Shown here: in pieces, positions 1-10,943 of the stretch
Numbering within the stretch: position 1 is the first letter of the stretch
Layout of the letters: each line of letters opens with the position of its first letter
Assembly (NCBI GenBank): GCA_037176885.1
Contig: JAWWNJ010000187.1
Location: forward strand, 186,001-250,000
Source of the DNA: Favolaschia claudopus
Taxonomy: Eukaryota; Basidiomycota; Agaricomycetes; Agaricales; Mycenaceae
DNA length: 64,000 nucleotides
Direction: 5' to 3'
Position numbers and translations under genes: made by a program
The notes under the pieces: generated by a model
Databases searched by the model: none
Told to the model about the DNA's origin: nothing
The model's input: the letters and a program-made list of their open reading frames with translations, nothing else

Positions 1-1195
1 GAATATGTACATCCGGGTTTTGCGAGACTTGACCAGGTATTCCTCTAGTTTCTTGATTGATTGCATGACTAATTTTGACGAGTTTCAGGGCCAGAACCTT
101 GAGCATGTCGATAAGCTGCTCATAGAGCGGAAGAACGAGGGAGAGGGTGGGGGTTTTATCTGCGGAAACGATCTCCTGTACAAGATGTGGGACGTGGAGA
201 AACTCCCGAATGTCGGTGAGGACTTCGAGGGTCTTGGCATCCAGTCGATGAGCTTCAATGTCCGCTTGTTTTTCATCAAGCAGGAAAGCGTCGACGGGCT
301 GCGACATATATCAGCCTCCGAACTAATGAGAGGCGATGATATTACTCACCAAATATAATTCCAGCACCCGGTCGACCATCAAATATGTCGCAGACCAGCG
401 TGTGTCGACATCTCGCAACAGTACAACGTTCCGCAGCTCTGTCGGCGGCTCACCCCAACCTCCTGACGCATTCCCATCCTGAACTTTGAGCAAGAAGTCC
501 TCACGGCGCTGTCCCGAGGCTCGACAAGCTGTAACCAGACTGCGCGCCTTGAAAATAGGGTCTTCCCAAAGTGCCGCCCAATATTCGGGGTCGTCTCGAA
601 GAGCTTGCGGAATGGGATTTTCGGGAGCGTCCCAATCGACCTCAGTATCGTATGCCGATGGTTGGGTGAGTTCCTTAAGGCCTGCCTTGACTGCGAGGTT
701 GATGACGTGCGGAAAACAGCTGAAATCAGAAGATGAGCGGAAACACGATGAAAGAAGAAGCACACGTTACCGAATTCGATTCCCTTCAACGTCGAAGGCG
801 ATCCCCAATTCATTCAACCGCTCACAAATGGACTTCATCGCAGTGTCATTGTTGGAAGCATTGTCGCATGTGATGACGGAAATCTGTCAACAGCATTAGA
901 TTGCTTGTGAGCAGTGGCAAAAGTATAATACCTTATGGAGGCAGCCAGGTTCTTTTACCACTTGAACGAACACGCCGCCGATGTTATCACCGGTGTGACT
1001 TCCATGTAGAATTCGAAACGCAACAAGTCGCGATTTGAGAAACAAATTGCCGTCTGCACCTCGCACTATGTAATGAGCTGTGATAGCAAGGTACGACTCC
1101 AAATTTTCGCGCGACCATACGTCCTTCGTCCATGAGATCCGAGTAATAGAATTCTGAATATATGGTGGGGGACGTGACTTCATGTCACACCGCAA
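1..1195 (-). CDS. hAT-family transposase, partial (cut by window edge)
   Basis: Read on the minus strand from about 1195, this is the body of a hAT transposase, the enzyme that cuts and pastes its own element. The translation shows SWTKDVWSR and YLAITAHYI, then ITCDNASNND, then CFPHVINLAVKAG, then RDVDTRWSATYLMVDRVLEL, then VPHLVQEIVSADKTPTL near base 1. That is the usual order of hAT blocks, and the Asp in WTKD and in TCDN sit where the first catalytic residues are expected. Three short introns with GT/AG borders link the frames (884-931, 720-770 and about 299-349). The catalytic Glu and the dimerisation region lie beyond the edge. No BED zinc finger is visible upstream, so the 5' part may be lost. 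Family assignment is firm; activity is unknown. Confidence 0.88.
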
Positions 1196-2481
1196 TTTTT
1201 GGACTTTTGACCTGAAACCTGGCCCGATGGACTTGGAATACCCAAGATTTTAGGCAACGGCAAAACTGTTCCCTAAACGTTTAGTTTAGGGAGGTCTTAT
1301 TGTTTCGCTAAAACTTTAAGTTTTTACATTGGTTTAAGCAGCCCCAAAGCTACGGTTTCCCCGGTGTGCTATAGTATACAGGTTGCGGTGTACGAAGGAA
1401 CATCTGCTGCATCAGTGATTGCGAGTTCGATCTCTCAGTGAGACAATATTTTTTTCCTGTGACTGCCGAAGGCCAAAAATACCGAGCAGCTAGCGCAAGC
1501 GGAGCGCACCCTAGCTGCGGAAATTCACAGAGTTAGGTGTTGGGATTCGGCAACATTTTCAGACCCTGCGTTACGCGTAGTCAGGGATTTGTTAAGGGGT
1601 GCCGTAGAGAAGCGACATGGAACAGCGGAGTCTGAACATTTCACTCCATTTGGAAACACACCCAAATATGGAAGGTCCCCCACTACTAGTACTTCGCTGC
1701 CTTGGCCAACTTTTCGTGAATTTTACGACACAAGAGTAATGTATTCATAGTCTTGTGTTTACCGCGGGGGTCTGACCGCGATAGAACCTTATTAGCTAAT
1801 CTTACGTAAATGGATTTCGAGTCGCGTATATCTTTACCAAAACCGCGTTTTTTGCCGAAGTTTTTTCTCAAATAAAAATATGCCAGCTTGCTCTACCCCT
1901 CATATGTTTTTAAAAGGTCAAGAAAAGGGTTGAGCGGGGTAGAGGGATTGAAGGCACGTGAATCTCGGACCTTCGGCCGACAAGCAACGAAAGAGTTGCA
2001 GCGACTTCTACCTTTCCTCAAAGTACTAAGCAAAAAATTTAAATTAGCACAAACATGTTCTAAATAGCTACCACAGTACATCTGCCTGATCAAGAGACTG
2101 AAAAGCACGCTTGGGAGCCACAGAGGAAGTGGGGAATGAGACTCCGGCGATTTCCGGACTTTGACATATTACCTACATAATAACATCCTGACGCGATCCG
2201 ACCCCCGCGGTGAACAACAGACTCTATGTAGCGAAGCATGAGCGTTCACCATAGAGCGTCTGTCTAGGAGAGACTAATGTATTCAAGTCTTTGTCGCATG
2301 AGGACGGATCTAGTATGAATTGTAGGTCGGATTTATGGTTCATTTTTGCTTCAAAGCATGCACTCTTCACTGGAAGTCCACAGTGCCTCACAGTTGGCTG
2401 AGAGGCCAAAATTAATTAGTACAAACAGCAAGAAAAGGTTAAAAATAAAGTTTAAAGCAGTTACAAGAGGTAAGAGATCGG
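1196..2481. other. No gene recognised; diverged inverted repeat
   Basis: No convincing coding sequence. Several frames stay open for about 60 codons but show no domain. An inverted pair with the core ACCCCCGCGGT lies at about 1757-1781 and 2192-2216, and the words near 1736 and 2272 (AATGTATTCA) repeat directly, so a decayed mobile element is likely. A short palindromic tract sits at about 1271-1292. Confidence 0.4.
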
Positions 2482-3085
2482 TATGAACGAAAATCGAAAA
2501 CGAAAACGCGGCTAGCTGATATTGATCAGGCGGCCTTCCAGGCCATCAAGTCCATCAATTGCGAGGATTCAGAAACGAAAATGACCGGTTTCAACACGGC
2601 AAAGAAGCCGAAAGGACTGGATTGATGTCACAGTCACAATGTACTGGTCTATCGTGCTTGCCGAACGTGTCCGAGTGGCTGTACCAGGTCACGCACACGG
2701 CGTGCTTTAGCACTCTAAATTATCAATTGATTTAAGAGTGAAGATCACTCAGTGCAAGACTCAGTGCGCTCTGCACTTCAGAATCATAAAATAGAAATTT
2801 TTTACGACACCCATTCCTGGCAAACATGATATAGACGAACACTAAAGGCAAACAGGAAACAAGAATGGACTACATAAAGTAAACAAATATTATTATTTTA
2901 TATTTTGGTTAATTTGTGTTGGCTGCCGGCAGTAGCTAAGTTGCACGAGCATATCAATTTGCGGGGAAAAACGGCAATTTCGGGTACTTTTGGTAGCTGC
3001 CAGTACAAAAGCGGAGCATCGGAACCAACATACAGCCGTTTTGACAATATACGGGTTTTGATTGAGTGGTGCTCGTGCTTACGTT
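2482..3085 (+). repeat. Long inverted repeat, left copy
   Basis: This segment is the reverse complement of 8275-8722, starting at the GTTTTCG-rich edge and ending at a CGTAAGCACGAGC word. The left copy has roughly 150 bp extra at about 2590-2750. Near its inner end, at 3023, it contains a mariner-type terminus beginning TACAGCCGTTTTG. The arms are 5.2 kb apart and enclose several MITEs. Confidence 0.8.
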
Positions 3086-4830
3086 TCGATCGAGCAAGCA
3101 TGTACGTGACCGTGACCCTTGGCGTGATGACATCATAGAGCCGACCTTGACTTGTTCCGTGCCGACTGTTTCATTTTCGTTTCTGAACCGGCTGCCGACG
3201 GGCACCGCCGGCCATCTATACGCTATTCTATATATAGTCGTTTTCGTTTTCGTTTCTAGTATATACTCGTAAGAGATTCTACGGGCGCCGGCCCGGACGG
3301 CTGGGGTTTTCCACCCCAAACCGACGCTATAAGCATCCGAGAACATTATGTGTGCCATACTTGCCTAACTTCCGCCGCATCAGTGACACCCGAATAAGGG
3401 AATCTGATCGCGGCAGCTTTATCGGTCAGCATTTCGGCAATTCTCGGCGATGCTGTGATTCTTGACCTTTAATTGCGGCGGCGTGCGCGAAGAAGGCTTT
3501 ATACATAGTGCTGACCTGAGCAGCCCAGCTTCTGTTTCTCACCCCCAGGCCCTCAACCAAAAACCTAGGTTGGCAGACAAAATTTGGACTGGGTTTTGAA
3601 GAATACGAACATTTCAGCCCGACCTCAGCCAGTTTCTCGCTCTTACACTCCATTTTGGGCCGGAGATCGGTCAATCTTTTTGTATCTTGATCTACTCTAT
3701 CGAGGGCGGACCTGATATTGGTCGGGCCCTCCGTTAACTGATAATTGAATTATAATTCGTCGTTTTGGCACCCTTCAAGTCACGGAAAATTGTTCAGCAT
3801 GTTTAGTATTAATCTAGAGTCGAGATTTGGACCAGTCCGTTGTAAAGTTCCGGGCTATGGCCAGAATTCCATGAGGACAAGGGATAGGGTGAAACAGGCA
3901 GGATAAATTCGATAGAGGGGTAATTACGCTTCGAAAACATTGCGAGGGAGGTCTTCATTTGATATATCGCCATTCTATCCCCTCTACTGAATTGGAGTAT
4001 CCTGCAGCGCCGAATCCGTTGGTTTTGATTGAAAATTTACCATATTTGGATGCCGGCGTTCAGTATCGGTGATCGCGCCGATCTTTCCCAGCCAATCAGA
4101 AATGCTGCCGAGCATGTGAGTCACGCAGTCACAACTGCCAGCTCACCACACTCTCTTGCTACGTTCCCCTCCTTTCACGGCTCTCCCTTCCTCTTGTTCT
4201 AAGGCATTGAACACCCGGCGCCAACATCGCTATCAGCGCATTCTCATTGGCCCTTCCCCCGCCCCCTGATGATGCAGTGCCCGCGAGGATATCCCAAGGT
4301 ATAGGGACCACAGAGACGCCTGCCGAGCAGCACTCTTCAGCCTCGGTCACTGGTGGTCGGGACTTGTGTCCCAGCAGCAGGATGGGCACGGGTGTCAATG
4401 TAGCTCTTGGTGCGAGGACAGGCGGTGACGGTGATGTGGTTTCGACTGAACAAGTGCGTCCTTTTCTCTCGTCCCCTCTTTGATCTCATGCTTTGGTGTT
4501 GTTTCTGGGAGGTGGCGGTCATAACAATTCACCAGTCCAGCAACAGTCTCGTCGCCGTCGGTGTCCATCCCTCAGCTTATCTGCGCGGGTCACCAAGTTT
4601 CTCGTGCCGTCAGCCCTAATTGCTTTCGTTTACTGTTCGCCAACTCGCCGGACTCCCGACGAAATTCCGCTTCTTCGATGCAAACCCGCGCTCGAGAAGC
4701 GATCCGTCTCCACACACGCTGTCCCACCCTTCTTTAGTCGCTGTATAGACACACTCACGCGTCGTTTGGTACATCTTCTGGTATAATTTCTCTACCGCAA
4801 CTTCGCAGTTTTGCCATGTCTGGTTGAATA
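3086..4830. other. No gene recognised
   Basis: No recognisable gene. The only clear signal is a 37-bp GC-rich word at 3282-3318 that recurs exactly at 56594-56630. A minus-strand frame at 3426-3674 (82 codons) has no recognisable motif, and a proline-rich plus frame at 4247-4483 is equally unconvincing. Confidence 0.4.
3282..3318 (+). repeat. 37-bp GC-rich word shared with 56.6 kb
   Basis: The 37 bases from CGGGCGCCGG to CCACCCCA match 56594-56630 base for base on the same strand. Within the word, GCCGGC and TGGGG/CCCCA can pair. The flanks do not match beyond it, so it is probably a conserved end or internal part of a dispersed element. Confidence 0.7.
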
Positions 4831-5440
4831 CTGTAGCCTTTTGTATGGGTGAAACGTAACGCATAACGCACACCCCGTTTCGTTTCAGCGGTAACGCATA
4901 ACACTAGTCGGGATTCACAGAAAAGTGCGTGACAATTAAATACGCAAAAAAACTCTCAATTGCGCTCAAAAACAGGGTTGCATTCATTGTCACTCAAGAA
5001 CAGCAGATACTTATCTTGCTTGGAGTGTTAAATGGAGTCTACTGTAGTATTACGTTCAATTCGTAAGTCACGCGTCACACCCGATTTTCAAAGACCCCGG
5101 CAATAATTTTTTCTCGATTCACGGGGTTTTTGGAGATTTGTCGGAAAAATTGATGCGTCACGTGCATTACGAATTGAACGTAATACTTTGTTGGATTGCC
5201 AGAAACCGGGCGATGCGCCGGAAAAGCCCAGATTCCGGATAAACTCATCTTGCTTTTCAGTTGGTGTGAATTGAAACCCCACTCGAGATCTGAATAAGCC
5301 AGTCTATCCTGTGCAATCTCTGGTGTTGTTTTTACGGTGGTTTCAATATTTTTTGAATGTCACGCATAACCCTGAGGTCATTTCTGGTTTCACGCGTATG
5401 GTTTCAAATCACGCTCCAGGGGCCATACAAAAGGCTACAG
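4831..5440. mobile_element. Mariner-like MITE, TA target, with nested MITE
   Basis: The left end CTGTAGCCTTTTGTATGG and its exact complement on the right are each bordered by TA (4829-4830 and 5441-5442), the target duplication of Tc1/mariner elements. No gene lies inside. The left subterminal word TGAAACGTAACGC is shared with the MITE at 19576-19745. A second foldback is nested inside, with 21-bp arms at 5046-5066 and 5167-5187. Confidence 0.8.
5046..5187. mobile_element. Nested short foldback MITE
   Basis: Perfect 21-bp inverted arms beginning AGTATTACGTTCAATTCG enclose about 100 bp without an ORF. It sits inside the larger TA-flanked element, so it inserted later. Its own target duplication is unclear. 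Confidence 0.7.
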
Positions 5441-6607
5441 TAGCTGCACCCTTTTTATTCACTTTTCGCATTTGGATCACCATTTTTCCCTGAATTCAAC
5501 AGCGCATCAGGTGCGGGAACCCAATGCTGATGCGACATATGTCGTATCCCGAATTCTTCCGGGAAATGCGAAACGTCCCGAGCCCCAAGTCACTGATCCC
5601 CACGGCTTGACCGCACACAGTTTCAGAGCAAGGCACGTTTTGAGTCAGGCTCCTACACAGCCGCGGTTTCGAGGCTCACAATCCTTCGGGGGGTGGGATT
5701 ACAATTTGGATTTTTTTGAGGGACAGAATCGTGGGATAATTGTGACAATATGTGACCGAAAGTTGAGGGTGAGCCTCTCCACGGCTGCGGGTTTTCCGAC
5801 CATACTACTGGGTGTCCAAAAGGGGGAAAACGCGCAAAACGACGGAAAAAGAAAGAAAGAAAAGGAAGACAGAGTGAACATGGCGGTGAGTTCACAGGTG
5901 CTCAGAGACCTCGTACTGCTTCAACTTGGTGCCAAATCTGTGCTTGCGCGCGGTAAAGAAGGTAAAGAAATTTGAAGATAAAAAAATTCAGGCAAGTAGA
6001 AGAGTTTGTACAGCATTGATACGAAGTTACAATAGACAGAAATACAAGAATTGTTAGAAATAGCTTCACACCGACCGTTACCTGGTGGACATGGTAAAGC
6101 TCGGACGCCAGCTTCTGCTCAGTGCAAAATGGTGGTTCTTACTGCTACTATGGGCTGAAGTAAATCCGAGGAAGCTGCGGAGAGAGCATACTATTGAGTT
6201 ACTCGAGTATGTTGAGGAGAGCACTAGAGAGGACAGGAATACCAACCAAAAATGAAAGAGAATCTAGGCAGAGTGCAAATCAAGATGTAAGCTCCAATCT
6301 TTCTTTCTGAAATACATCAGGGTCTGTAGAGCTCAAGATAGCCCTTCCTAGGCGTCTTCCAATTCGTGTCAAGGCCCTGGACGGTGATGGTATTGCCCGG
6401 CCGCGATTGTAACTTCAAAGCTAACCATTTTGAAGAATTCTCTTGAAGTGAGTCGGGCCTAAGGCTAGTGGACCGTTGTCCGGAGCTGGCAGTAGGTACT
6501 TGAGTCGTGCAGGACTCGCTGCAACACGTTTTGAAGGTGGTCTGAAGGAGCTGGGAGGATTCTGCTCGAGCCCAAAGTCGCGGCAGCAGAGAAGGTCGGA
6601 AGTCTTA
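5441..6607. other. No gene recognised
   Basis: A plus frame of 167 codons (5472-5975) and overlapping minus frames have no recognisable motif, no repeats and no convincing splice structure. I treat the stretch as non-coding. Confidence 0.35.
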
Positions 6608-6781
6608 CAGTCGTTCCTAAAAAGGATGAGACAGCGTCGTTTTTTTTCCGCGCCCTTCGCAAAGGGGTCTCCTGTCCGAAAATGGCTGAAAACGAGGTGG
6701 TTTTCTATTTATGGAACTGACAGCCCCTTTTCATGCGACGAAAAAAAAACGCGACCGTCTCATGCTTTTTAGGAACGACTG
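6608..6781. mobile_element. 174-bp mariner-like MITE
   Basis: The ends CAGTCGTTCCTAAAAAG and CTTTTTAGGAACGACTG are inverted and flanked by TA (6606-6607 and 6782-6783). Similarity between the arms continues for about 45 bp, including GATGAGAC and a T-run, so the whole element can fold back. It has no coding capacity and would need a Tc1/mariner transposase in trans. Confidence 0.85.
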
Positions 6782-7563
6782 TAAATTGAAGGGTTTTGGC
6801 CATCAAGCAAAGTAGAAAAACGTGTCATAATGCTCTAGGCAGCATTTCCGATTGCACACAGAGGAAATTCGGAGGTGTAGAGGCTCAAACAATCGAGCAA
6901 TCGCGAGCGCAAGATGGGAGGATGCTAAGTGTTACGCATGTGACAACGTCACACTTAGCATTGGCGTGCGCCGGACTTGTCCGGCCGTGTGGGAAGGTGG
7001 CTGTGGGACTTGACACGTTAAGTGGACCGGGCTGCCTCGGCTCCCTCGTCTTCGGGCGGAGTGCAGCGAGCTTCATTTCGAAGTTCACGCCCAATACATC
7101 AATGGCTTGCTTACAACATCCTCTCTCGGCAAACCACAGGCCAATCCTAGGGAGTTTGTGCAGGCCTAGGCCAGGCCTGTGGAGCCGGCTCACTCCGCTA
7201 AACCCAGGTCGCTGCGTTTTGCAGCTGCACAGAACACGCACTTAGGGCTCATTAGAGGGTTTGCGATGAGCCATTGGAGCCATTGAATGGCTAACGATTT
7301 CCCGATTACAGTGGCGGCGGGATCTGATGCCACCCCCCAGAGAATGATGGGGCCCCAATCGACTCCCCCTTCAAGCGACGTCAAACACGTGCGCATCAGA
7401 GTGTGCCAGATCCAGAGATCTGACACCTCTTGGATAGAATACAAGTAAGTATTAACTCAGTCGTGGAGGAAACGACTCGTGTATTATATAGATAGAATAC
7501 AAGTAAGTATTAACTACCAGGAGAATCAGTAAACTGTAGGGACTGTAAGTAAGGATTCACATA

Positions 7564-7942
7564 CAGTTGCGGCGAAATTAAATGCATTACCATATAAGGA
7601 AATTTCCATTACTCTGCGTCAGTTTTGCCTCTAATGCGCGAAAACAAGAGCTCAGAGTATTGTTTGTTCATTTTGATATGCATGGCTGAGTATATGCACA
7701 CTTCAAGCCGGTTGTCTACTTGAAAATCTGGTCAGAAACAATCCAATGAGTACCACAAAAGTTATCCAATTGCAAAGGAAACTGACCCTTTCTCTTGAGA
7801 TTTAAAACATCTACAGACATTTAAGACCTAGTACTAGTAATATCCGCACCTAATTTACCCATAACATCCATGATTGGCCCTCCCAAGGTTGGCTTGATTA
7901 AAATTTCCTTATATTGTAATGCATCTAATTTCGCCGCAACTG
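7564..7942. mobile_element. 379-bp mariner-like MITE
   Basis: The arms start CAGTTGCGGCGAAATTA and stay similar for about 43 bp; TA borders lie at 7562-7563 and 7943-7944. The same hairpin word, CAGTCGTGGAGGAAACGACT, occurs just outside the element at about 7459 and again at about 7949. A 25-bp direct repeat beginning GATAGAATACAAG lies at 7432 and 7490. Confidence 0.82.
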
Positions 7943-8274
7943 TACCTCAGTCGTGGAGGAAACGACTGAGGAATGTGACGGTGACACGATAGTACATAAG
8001 GAGCGTGTGACGCGCAACTCTACGGATAGCGAGTTGGAATATTAAGGAATGTACGGTAAGTAAACGGAATAATAAATACTTCAACAGAGAACACCAGGAA
8101 AAAACAGGGGGTTAACAGAACTGAGGATCAAGACTCAACTGCTGCTTGCCTAGAGCTCGACAGGGCCATGACTTGCGGGCAAGGGCCAAAACAAGGGACC
8201 AGCGGCACTTGATGTGGTACGGCAACGCCCCAAAAAGTGGTGCCCCCAGCTTCGATGACAGAATCGTCAACAAA

Positions 8275-8722
8275 CGTAAGCACGAGCACCACTCAATCAA
8301 AACCCGTATATTGTTTCCAAAACGGCTGTATGTTGGTTCCGATGCTCCGCTTTTGTACTCGCAGCTACCAAAAGTACCCGAAATTGCAAATTGATATGCT
8401 CATGCAACTTAGCTACTGCCGGCAGCCAACACAAATTAACAAAAATATAAAATAATAATATTAGTCCATTCTTGTTTCCTGTTTGCCTTTAGTGTTCGTC
8501 TATATCATGTTTGCCACGAATGGGTGTCGTAAAAAATTTCTATTTTATGATTCTGAAGTGCAGAGCGCACTGTCTGAAGTGCAGAGCGCACTGAGTGACT
8601 CAGTGCGCTCTGCACTTCAGAATCACCGGTCATTTTCGTCGCAATTGATGGACTTGATGGCCTGGAAGGCCGCCTGATCAATATCAGCTAGCCGCGTTTT
8701 CGTTTTCGATTTTCGTTCATAT
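8275..8722 (-). repeat. Long inverted repeat, right copy, with 47-nt palindrome
   Basis: Reverse-complement partner of 2482-3085. It carries the mirror-image mariner-type terminus ending at 8340. At 8574-8620 it holds a palindrome with perfect 23-nt arms around one central base, preceded by a tandem copy of the left arm at about 8552-8572. The left repeat has only one arm of this palindrome. Confidence 0.8.
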
Positions 8723-8786
8723 TGGTCGCGATGTCCGCGTGAGTCTTCCTTCGTTATCGTATAAATTGTCGCTGATTTGATTTCAT

Positions 8787-8986
8787 GTAAGCCGAAAAGC
8801 GACGGCACCATGGTCCAGCTTGGTTACAATGCTGGACCTCGTGACCTGAGGGTCTTTCAGCTGGCGAAAAGCTACACAAAAAATCTCGATGAAGAAACGA
8901 AAGCCGCCCACAACACGGAGGTGATCGCAGCTGTGACAGGAGCTACCAATAGCCACCGGTGGATACCGCAAAGTCTGTATTATTGA
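8787..8986 (+). pseudogene. Fragment of a hypothetical fungal protein
   Basis: After a possible intron acceptor near 8787 the plus frame reads MVQLGYNAGPRDLRVFQLAK and continues with a charged helix (KNLDEETKAAHNTEVIAAV) before stopping at 8986. The style resembles a protein often seen in mushroom genomes, but I cannot name a function. It directly follows the inverted repeat at 8722, so its 5' part was probably replaced by that repeat. The rest of the protein is missing. Confidence 0.35.
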
Positions 8987-9109
8987 TATCGAAGCCGTAC
9001 CGCAGCTCGAGCAGCACAAAGTAATCGCCCCAGGCAGCACCAACATGTGCGGTTACATCAACGCAAAGCCGTTTAATGCGAACATTATGGACACTTCTAT
9101 ATATGACTC

Positions 9110-9520
9110 AGTCATTTATCAAAAGAAAAAAAATAAAAGGCATTCATACCTTCCCCAGATGTAAGAACCCCGGCGGAGCCCCCTCCGTGAGTCCATCCAA
9201 GCTGCAACATAAATGATCTCTGTGCCGTGGTCGCCACGCAACCGCGATGGAACACCGTAAACACGAGCGGCATCCAAGAAGAGCTCGAGCACAGTCTCAG
9301 CTGTATTATTGTCACTAGCACGTAGCCCGGTGATGAGGCGGGAGTAGCCATCGATGAAACCGTGAATTACAATCCCCCAGCAAATTTAATATTTATCAAA
9401 ACCTGAAGCAGATTGAGTTCAAACCATTGCGCACCGGTGATGCGAAAGGGAGTTTGGGGCCCAAGTACACGGTAGTTACGGCGAAAGTGTAACACTTGAT
9501 TGCCGATAGAGTCACAAATT
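9110..9520 (-). pseudogene. Integrase-fold (rve-type) transposase fragment
   Basis: The minus strand reads RRNYRVLGPQTPF, then after a decayed part VIHGFIDGYSRLITGLRAS, then TVLELFLDAARVYGVPSRL, RGDHGTEI and GLRRGSYIWG. The HGFIDGYSR and RGDHGTE blocks hold the two Asp expected of an integrase-type DDE core; the Glu region is not present. This family of integrase-like proteins is common in Agaricomycetes, and IS3EU-type elements are one possible home. An in-frame stop between the first two blocks and loss of both ends mark it as dead. Confidence 0.65.
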
Positions 9521-9631
9521 CTGATCAGCCATCAAACGGAACGCGCGTCGCCACATTGCTACCACCTATTCGACGAATAGAAGGTGCATGCCGCAGACGG
9601 GAATCAAGGGGGGTACTGTTTCCTTTACTTA

Positions 9632-9672
9632 CAGCCGTTTCGTAAAAAGAATACGGGTTTCGTCATTTCTTC
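9632..9672 (+). repeat. Solo mariner-type terminal repeat
   Basis: Right after a TA comes CAGCCGTTTCGTAAAAAG followed by AATACGGGTTTCG. This matches, with a few changes, the terminus at 18325 that begins a mariner transposase element and the ends at 3025, 8340 and 14942. No partner end is visible nearby, so the element is truncated. Confidence 0.6.
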
Positions 9673-10076
9673 CTCTTTGATTTTTTCGGATGCGCTCAAA
9701 TATCCGGCGCACTGGGTCAATGCAGAGAAGGGATTCACGGACACGCTGAGTTGGTACACGGTGTCCAAGCCGACACAGCATACCACCGAGCATACTCAAA
9801 CTAGCCCGCTTGTAATGAGTGCGGAGGCGCGGTCATCGTCCATTGTGGTCTCAACGTTGTCTAGCACAGTCGGTGTGTCTGGCGGGAACACATTTAGCAG
9901 GTGTCGGTGGTGCTGGGCGGGTTTTGATGGATGTGCGGCACTGCGGCGGCTCCTCGGCCGACGCGCCGAACCTCTGATGAAGGGGTCTTCCTTGAGCTCA
10001 AACTTTTTTTTATTATTTTTTCGGTGAGTGCCATTAATTATGAAAATTGCAATAAAGTAATTACGACTAAACCATA

Positions 10077-10445
10077 CTACATATGATCCCCAATTCCTCC
10101 TAGAATCTCGACCTGCAACCAATGATCAATCGCCTGCTGCAGAGTGAAAGGTTCGGTCTCATTGCCATCTTTATCCTTTGCTGGATAAGACTGGCTAGCG
10201 AGATGGTTTAGATACGACACAGGGATACGAGCAGTGCGAAAGCATGTACGAAAGGAAATCTTACCTAGAGCCATCAAAGCTGCCCGGCGACTGGTCACAG
10301 CCTCGTACCCAGCATCGCCCGAACCAAGCCAGGTCAACTCGATATGCTGCTGGTCGCCTGACTCGAGATGGGGACTACCAGTGACAGCCCAGCACAGCGA
10401 AAGACTTCGAAAGGCAGCAGTGTCGATTTTGTCAAGCTGAATGAG
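10077..10445 (-). pseudogene. Two-exon fragment of an unknown protein
   Basis: On the minus strand a frame reads LDKIDTAAFRSLSLCWAV and LTWLGSGDAGYEAVTSRRAA up to a GTAAGA donor near 10267. After an acceptor near 10185 it continues DKDGNETEPFTLQQAIDHWL and stops at 10077. The splice signals and sensible composition suggest real coding ancestry. No domain is recognised. It lies just left of the Ulp1-linked element starting at 10544 and is probably unrelated to it. Confidence 0.35.
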
Positions 10446-10543
10446 TCAAGAATACACCAAAATATTTTTACATTATGTAATGCGATGATCAAAGTCTTTT
10501 TTTTTTGCAGATCAGAATGGAATAGCGATTGGTGGATTATAAG

Positions 10544-10760
10544 AGGACCCCCGACAATCACCTATGATGCCTGCCCGCGAAATTTTCAATTCGGATAAAA
10601 CATGCCCCAAAATCGCTCACACCCTGCCCGGATTCGGATAAGAATTCGACCATGTACGACGCCATGCCTGCCCCAAAATTCGGATAAACCATGCCGGCTG
10701 GGGGCCAGGCTTGGTTCAGATTCGGATAAATTTTGATAGGTAATACTGCCAAAGAAGGAG
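10544..10760 (+). mobile_element. 5' terminal region of Ulp1-linked TIR element (left member)
   Basis: The end AGGACCCCCGACAATC is followed by CCTATGATGCCTGCCCGCG and by several spaced TTCGGATAA words. The same arrangement occurs at 12268 and 20012 on plus and at 13812 on minus. The gene starting at 10944 reads away from this end. The matching right end of this member was not found, so its full length is unknown. Confidence 0.75.
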
Positions 10761-10943
10761 CATTCATACCCAAAACATGCAACTCTTGTACCATAAATAT
10801 ACACATATCACCTCAAGGCTCGAGTTTAAACGACAGACCGACTGCAGCATACCAATAATAATTTTATTATTGCGCATTTATGGTATCAGCCCACGCCACT
10901 CAGCTTTCGAATTCCGGTGTCGACTTTCTCGAAGACTCTATCT

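Noticed and set aside
1330..1450. tRNA-like stretch with a GAGTTCGATCTC B-box and a possible A-box
   Set aside because: The arms do not pair into a cloverleaf and the acceptor stem is missing; at most an old tRNA-derived repeat.
2665..2760. GTCCGAGTGGCTGT resembles the D-arm of a Ser/Leu tRNA
   Set aside because: No B-box or acceptor stem follows at the right distance.
5472..5975. 167-codon plus-strand ORF
   Set aside because: No recognisable motif or splice signals, and overlapping minus frames are equally open.
6796..7245. Overlapping ORFs of 149 and 118 codons
   Set aside because: Opposite-strand frames of similar quality and no motif; a small hairpin at about 6922-6961 is the only structure.
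10917..10943. Earlier GTG start for the Ulp1-linked gene
   Set aside because: The ATG at 10944 is in frame and lines up with the ATG of the paralog at 13421.
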